A DNA stretch of 64,000 nucleotides from Helicoverpa zea. Its lineage: Eukaryota; Arthropoda; Insecta; Lepidoptera; Noctuidae. The notes under the pieces were generated by a model. The model was not told the origin of the DNA and did no database searches. It was given only the letters and a program-made list of their open reading frames with translations. Positions 59,885 to 64,000 of this stretch are shown one piece after another. The stretch spans positions 5,580,001 through 5,644,000 of the forward strand of contig NC_061467.1 of assembly GCF_022581195.2 (NCBI RefSeq), given 5' to 3'. How positions within the stretch are numbered: position 1 is the first letter of the stretch; every line of letters begins with the position of its first letter. The position numbers and the translations under genes were made by a program.

Positions 59885-62800
59885 ATGGCTCTTAGTGACG
59901 AGCTGGCTCAATTAAAGCTCCGTAGGGGCTATGTAAAGGGTGCAATAACTCGTGAAGAAAGTTTTTGTAACAGCGAAGAAATTGTGATCGCGTCTAGTGA
60001 GTTGCTCACGGAGCGGCGCAGTCGCTTGGTGAAAAACTTTGCCTCTTACGAGGACCTCAACAAGAGTATTTTGTGCATAAATCCAAAGGACGATGAAGAC
60101 CCAGTTGTTTATGAAAGTAAGTACTTCACCTGCATATCCAAAATTGATCGTCAGCTCAATGCTTGTCGTACATCGGGGCAGCCCGAGGCGGAGCCTCCTA
60201 GGCAAAATGCAAATAATTTCAGGAAGCTCCCACAAATTAGAATAAAAGAATTTAGTGGCGCCAATATTTTAGATTATCTACCTTTTATTAATATGTTTAA
60301 GGCAGTCATTGATTCTGACACAAGCTTGAGTCTGTGCCAAAAATTATATTATTTGAGATCATTTTTAACTGGGGAAGCTTTATACTTAATTCAAAATTTG
60401 CCTTTGACTGAAGTAAATTATTCTGAAGCATTAAAGTTGTTAGAAAACCGCTATAACAATGAGCCAATGATCATTAACCATCACATTAATACTTTGATTG
60501 ATTTGCCTAAATGCACTGCTGCTAATCTTAGAACATTGGTAGCAAGTGCTAATGTGCATTTAACTGCACTAAAAAGTTTAAACATGCCGGTTGAAGCTTG
60601 GGGTCCGATAATGGTCAACATTTTGCTCAGAAAAGTGGATTCTGAGACAAACAATGAGTTTCACTTAAGACGGGATAAAAAAGTTGTGTTTTCAATGCAG
60701 GAATTCATAGATTTTTTGGAGTCCAGAGCGTTGGCCAGGGAGAATGCAATGGAAACAATGCCTGTGAGTACTCCCAGTGGTGTGAAGCCTGGCAAGCCTG
60801 CATGTAATACAGCAGCAGCAGTCTCATGTAAGTATTGCAATACTAATCATAGATTATACATGTGTGCCAAATTTAAACTTGCTGCTGATAATGACAAGGG
60901 TCAATTTGTTAAAAAACATAAATTATGCATTGTTTGTTTGAATGCGCATGGTGGTAAATGCAAGCTGCGTTTGAAATGCTCAATCTGTCAGCAACGGCAC
61001 AATACGCTTCTGCATGGTGTGGAAATGGCTAAGAAGGAGGCGAGCAATGTCGCCACTGCCAGTTCTACTGCCACAGTGCCCTGTGCTGATGTTGGAAGGT
61101 CTGACAGTGCAGTAGCTATGTCAAGTACCTCGCCTGTGAAGGATGTGCTGCTACCTACCGCTATAGTGCGTATTATCACCAAAAATGGTACATTTATCCA
61201 TGCACGCGCTTTGCTGGACACGGGTAGCCAGGTATCTTTTATTACAGAAAAGCTTGCTGATCAAATTGATTGCAAGATTACACCGGCAAATCAGCTCATA
61301 ACAGGTATTCTACAAGGCACTAGTAATATGCACCAGAGGGCAAATTTTGATATTTATGCTGCTAATAATAACTTTAAATTAGCCTTAAACTGTTATATAG
61401 CTAAGAATATAACTTGTGAACTGCCACAACAGAGTTTTTATAATGTTGGGTTTAATATTCCTTCGCATGTCTATTTGGCAGATAAAAACTTTAATAAAAC
61501 TGGTGAAATTTCTTTGTTATTAGGGTGTGATGTATTTTTCCAGGTGCTTCAGAGTGAATCACTGCCTCTAACGCCGCAAGGTCCCTACCTGGTTAGTACC
61601 AGCCTAGGTTATATTGTAGCAGGCAGCCTACCAGTATCCGTTGGAAACATCCATTCTTCAAATTTCTGTGTAACAGTTCAAGGTACCCCCCATAATATTT
61701 CTCATAATTCTCATAATGATCAACTTGATAGTATTGAACATACTATTTCAAATTTTTGGAAATGTGAAAAAGTACCTGAAATTTATAAAGAAGGTATTAC
61801 TGAACATCAACTAGCTGAGGAATGTTTTCAAAACTCTGTCAAACTTGTTGATGGAAAGTTTTGTGTAGATTTACCTTTAAAACTTAATTTAAACGATATC
61901 CAGATGGGTAACTCATTTAATCAGGCATTGCATCGTTTTCATAATTTAGAAAGGCGTTTCGCTAAAGATGATAAGTTATATCAACAGTATAAGAAGTTCA
62001 TTCATGTTTATCTTGAGCAAGGCCATGCCATGTACTTTGATATATCTAACTATGATCCTAGGGCAGGTAATGTGTATTTCTTACCTCACCACCCAGTCAT
62101 TAATTTAAATAGTAAAACTACTCCGGTTCGAGCTGTCTTTGACGCGAGCATGAAAACCAATAAAGGTATTTGTCTAAATGACATGATGCTTAATGGGCCT
62201 GTTGTGCAAAATGATTTATTTGATATTTTGACACTATTTAGGAGTTTTAAATATGTTTTACTGTGTGATATAAAGGCTATGTATAGGGGTATATTAGTGA
62301 GTAAAGACCATTGCTGCTTGCAAAATATTCTTTGGCGAGATTCTGTTGATCAAAGTGTGCAATGTCTTCAGCTACAAACTGTCACATATGGTTTAAAGAG
62401 TTCTGCATTTTTAGCAACTAGGTGTTTGATTGAACTTGCTGAACGGTACCAAGAGAAGTATCCATTAGCATCTTTTGTGTTGAAATATTCTACATATGTC
62501 GATGATGTTTTATGTGGTTCCAACGATATTTTAGAGCTTGTTGAGATAAAAAGGCAACTTATTGAGCTTTTGAGCTTAGCTAGTTTTTCATTACACAAGT
62601 GGTGTTCAAATAACACTGAAATATTAGATGACATTCCTATAGAAATTCATCAATTAAATAAAGAGGATTTTGATAAAACAAATACTTTTGTGAAAACTTT
62701 AGGCTTGTCATATGATGTGACTTCTGATACTTTAAATATGAAATGTCCAAGTGCTGAAATACAAAAACCTTCTACTAAGAGACAAATGTTAAGTTTTATT

Positions 62801-63334
62801 AGCAAATTTTTTGATCCTTTGGGTTTGGTAGGTCCTATTTTGGTGCAAGCTAAATACTTAATGCAACAAGTCTGGTTTGAAAAGTTAAAGTGGGATGATA
62901 TTCTCCCTGATTCTTTAAATAAAAAATTTCTTCAATTTGTTGAAGGTTTGATGAACATGTCTTGTATATCTGTTCCTAGAAATATCAATGTATATCCACA
63001 TAAAAGGCTAGAGTTAGTTGGTTATGCTGATGCATCTAATATCGCACATGGGTGTTGCCTTTATTTGAGAGTAGTCAGAGATGATAACACTGTAAATGTT
63101 AACCTTTTGTGTTCCAAGTCTCGTATTAACCCTAAGGATAAAACATTAACTATTCCTAGACTTGAGCTCAATAGTGCTTTGTTGTTAGCCAAGTTGGCAA
63201 GAAAAGTGCATGATACTTTAGCAGTAAAATATAATTATATTCCTATTTACTTATATTTAGATTCAAAGATTGTTTTATCACGGCTTATGATTGAGGCTGT
63301 AAAACTAACTGCTTATGTTGTTAATAGAATTTAA
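59885..63334 (+). CDS. BEL/Pao Gag-Pol polyprotein (ends early by frameshift)
   Basis: 1149 codons from an ATG in good context (caccatgg); an upstream frame extends nine codons more without a better start. Domains: Gag (DUF1759-like, residues ~115-285, with FSGANILDYLPF); zinc knuckles ~315-385 (CKYCNTNH, CIVC, CSIC); aspartic protease with Asp445 in LLDTGSQ; RT with motif A Asp795 in LLCDIKAMY and YVDD at 871-874; the A17-type connection (FFDPLGLVGP); RNase H with Asp1049 in YADAS and a second acidic site in YLDSK. The frame stops at 63332-63334 at an 11-base A run. Downstream Pol sequence continues in another frame, so the stop reflects a single-base loss. Protease, RT and RNase H look intact; integrase does not. 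Confidence 0.93.
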   Translation: MALSDELAQLKLRRGYVKGAITREESFCNSEEIVIASSELLTERRSRLVKNFASYEDLNKSILCINPKDDEDPVVYESKYFTCISKIDRQLNACRTSGQPEAEPPRQNANNFRKLPQIRIKEFSGANILDYLPFINMFKAVIDSDTSLSLCQKLYYLRSFLTGEALYLIQNLPLTEVNYSEALKLLENRYNNEPMIINHHINTLIDLPKCTAANLRTLVASANVHLTALKSLNMPVEAWGPIMVNILLRKVDSETNNEFHLRRDKKVVFSMQEFIDFLESRALARENAMETMPVSTPSGVKPGKPACNTAAAVSCKYCNTNHRLYMCAKFKLAADNDKGQFVKKHKLCIVCLNAHGGKCKLRLKCSICQQRHNTLLHGVEMAKKEASNVATASSTATVPCADVGRSDSAVAMSSTSPVKDVLLPTAIVRIITKNGTFIHARALLDTGSQVSFITEKLADQIDCKITPANQLITGILQGTSNMHQRANFDIYAANNNFKLALNCYIAKNITCELPQQSFYNVGFNIPSHVYLADKNFNKTGEISLLLGCDVFFQVLQSESLPLTPQGPYLVSTSLGYIVAGSLPVSVGNIHSSNFCVTVQGTPHNISHNSHNDQLDSIEHTISNFWKCEKVPEIYKEGITEHQLAEECFQNSVKLVDGKFCVDLPLKLNLNDIQMGNSFNQALHRFHNLERRFAKDDKLYQQYKKFIHVYLEQGHAMYFDISNYDPRAGNVYFLPHHPVINLNSKTTPVRAVFDASMKTNKGICLNDMMLNGPVVQNDLFDILTLFRSFKYVLLCDIKAMYRGILVSKDHCCLQNILWRDSVDQSVQCLQLQTVTYGLKSSAFLATRCLIELAERYQEKYPLASFVLKYSTYVDDVLCGSNDILELVEIKRQLIELLSLASFSLHKWCSNNTEILDDIPIEIHQLNKEDFDKTNTFVKTLGLSYDVTSDTLNMKCPSAEIQKPSTKRQMLSFISKFFDPLGLVGPILVQAKYLMQQVWFEKLKWDDILPDSLNKKFLQFVEGLMNMSCISVPRNINVYPHKRLELVGYADASNIAHGCCLYLRVVRDDNTVNVNLLCSKSRINPKDKTLTIPRLELNSALLLAKLARKVHDTLAVKYNYIPIYLYLDSKIVLSRLMIEAVKLTAYVVNRI

Positions 63335-63343
63335 AAAAAAAAA

Positions 63344-63823
63344 TCAAGCAGTTATCTAAAGATGTACACTGGGACTATGTCAGCACCAATGAGAATCCTG
63401 CTGATTGCTTATCTCGCGGTCTTAAACCAGATCGGTTAATCGAAAACTCATTGTGGTTTCATGGTCCACAGTACTTGCAAAACAGTGAATATGTTCATGA
63501 TAATTCTCAGATAAATACTGATGTTTCTGATACTTCTGAGCTCAATTCGATTCCTTCAACATGTAATTCTTTAATTAAATGTAAGGAAAATAATTTGTTT
63601 TATAGTTTTAGGTATTCTAATTTAAGTACAATGGCTAGAATAATGGCTTATGGCTTTTATAGTCTGATAATGTATCTCCATTGAACTGGCCTGTAGGTAG
63701 AATTGTTAAGGTCATTCCAGGAAAAGATGATTTAGTTCGTGCAGTGGAGGTAAAAACTAGCAAAGGTCACGTTGTAAGAACAAGTGTTATGGAAGTGTGT
63801 CCATTACCTATTGAGTATAATTA
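63344..63823 (+). pseudogene. Remnant of BEL integrase
   Basis: After the A run the RNase H-integrase junction reads on (HWDYVSTNENPADCLSRGL, WFHGPQYL) to about 63660. There the frame changes and the sequence jumps to the C-terminal domain (PLNWPVGRIVKV, PGKDDLVRAVEVKT, CPLP) ending at a taa near 63823. The zinc-binding part and the whole DDE core, normally several hundred residues, are missing: one internal deletion with its junction near 63655-63668. Confidence 0.88.
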
Positions 63824-63961
63824 ATGGACCTACTCTTTAATTTTAAAATAAGAATTACTCCTGAGTTTAGTTTATCTTTAATTTCTTTACTAATCCATTT
63901 GGGTATTTATTTTAAATGTTTAGCTTTATGATGAGTTTAGCTTGTGGCTGAGGCCCCAGCA

Positions 63962-64000
63962 TGTTCATGACATATAAAACCTCATTGGAGGATGTATTTA
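63962..64000 (+). repeat. Start of the BEL 3' LTR (cut by the window)
   Basis: The 39 visible bases equal 59018-59056. A purine-poor ggctgaggccccagca precedes it, so the usual polypurine tract is not obvious. Confidence 0.9.

Larger units (their letters stand above)
59018..64000 (+). mobile_element. BEL/Pao LTR retrotransposon, integrase-deleted, runs off the window
   Basis: The 5' LTR starts at 59018 with tgttcatgacatataaaac, and the same 39 bases reappear at 63962-64000, the start of the 3' LTR, with no mismatch. Between them are a leader, a long Gag-Pol frame, a one-base frameshift at an A run, a large internal deletion in the integrase and a short C-terminal remnant. The domain order and the DUF1759-like Gag place it in BEL/Pao. 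Confidence 0.93.

Overview
This window is eukaryotic and almost certainly from a moth or butterfly, possibly a noctuid. It has a low-GC background, no operon-like gene packing, tRNA-derived SINEs of the HaSE type known from Lepidoptera, several interspersed repeats that I recognise from lepidopteran genomes, and a LINE whose ORF1 carries a Baculo_FP-like domain. I found no host protein-coding gene, rRNA or tRNA gene. The window reads as intergenic DNA, or the inside of a very large intron, filled by nested transposable elements.

Layout. 1-1424: 3' end of an R1-like non-LTR retrotransposon. 1425-3880: a lepidopteran repeat, a SINE, a LINE 3' fragment inserted at the SINE tail (17-bp target duplication) and a 122-126 bp tandem array. 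6028-7519: 3' part of a mag-like Ty3/gypsy element (integrase plus 3' LTR). 8373-8413: a perfect 18-bp hairpin. 11397-12530: an eight-unit array of almost exactly 147 bp. 14631-14726: a 24-bp minisatellite. 14839-15185: a minus-strand SINE with an 11-bp target duplication. 24748-24980: the zinc-finger tail of another LINE. 25617-37600: a minus-strand LINE with ORF1 and ORF2, split by the most striking object here, a 7.76-kb foldback element (27730-35486) built as one giant hairpin of about 37 tandem units. 42233-47187: a complete Ty1/copia-type element with two identical 198-bp LTRs but wrecked coding sequence, itself carrying a Harbinger-like MITE. 54260-54490 and 57885-58539: two further inverted-repeat elements. 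56640-57331: a recent 347-bp tandem duplication. 59018-64000: a BEL/Pao element with a long open Gag-Pol frame but nearly all of its integrase deleted; its 3' LTR runs off the window.

How the pieces relate. The foldback element entered ORF2 of the LINE. Leaving out the element and one copy of its target duplication gives a continuous 971-codon ORF2 frame, so the LINE was intact when hit. The copia and BEL copies both look like coding-defective elements moved by proteins supplied from elsewhere: identical LTRs over a dead interior in one case, an integrase deletion in the other. Long stretches between the elements hold only AT-rich DNA with scattered degenerate repeat fragments.
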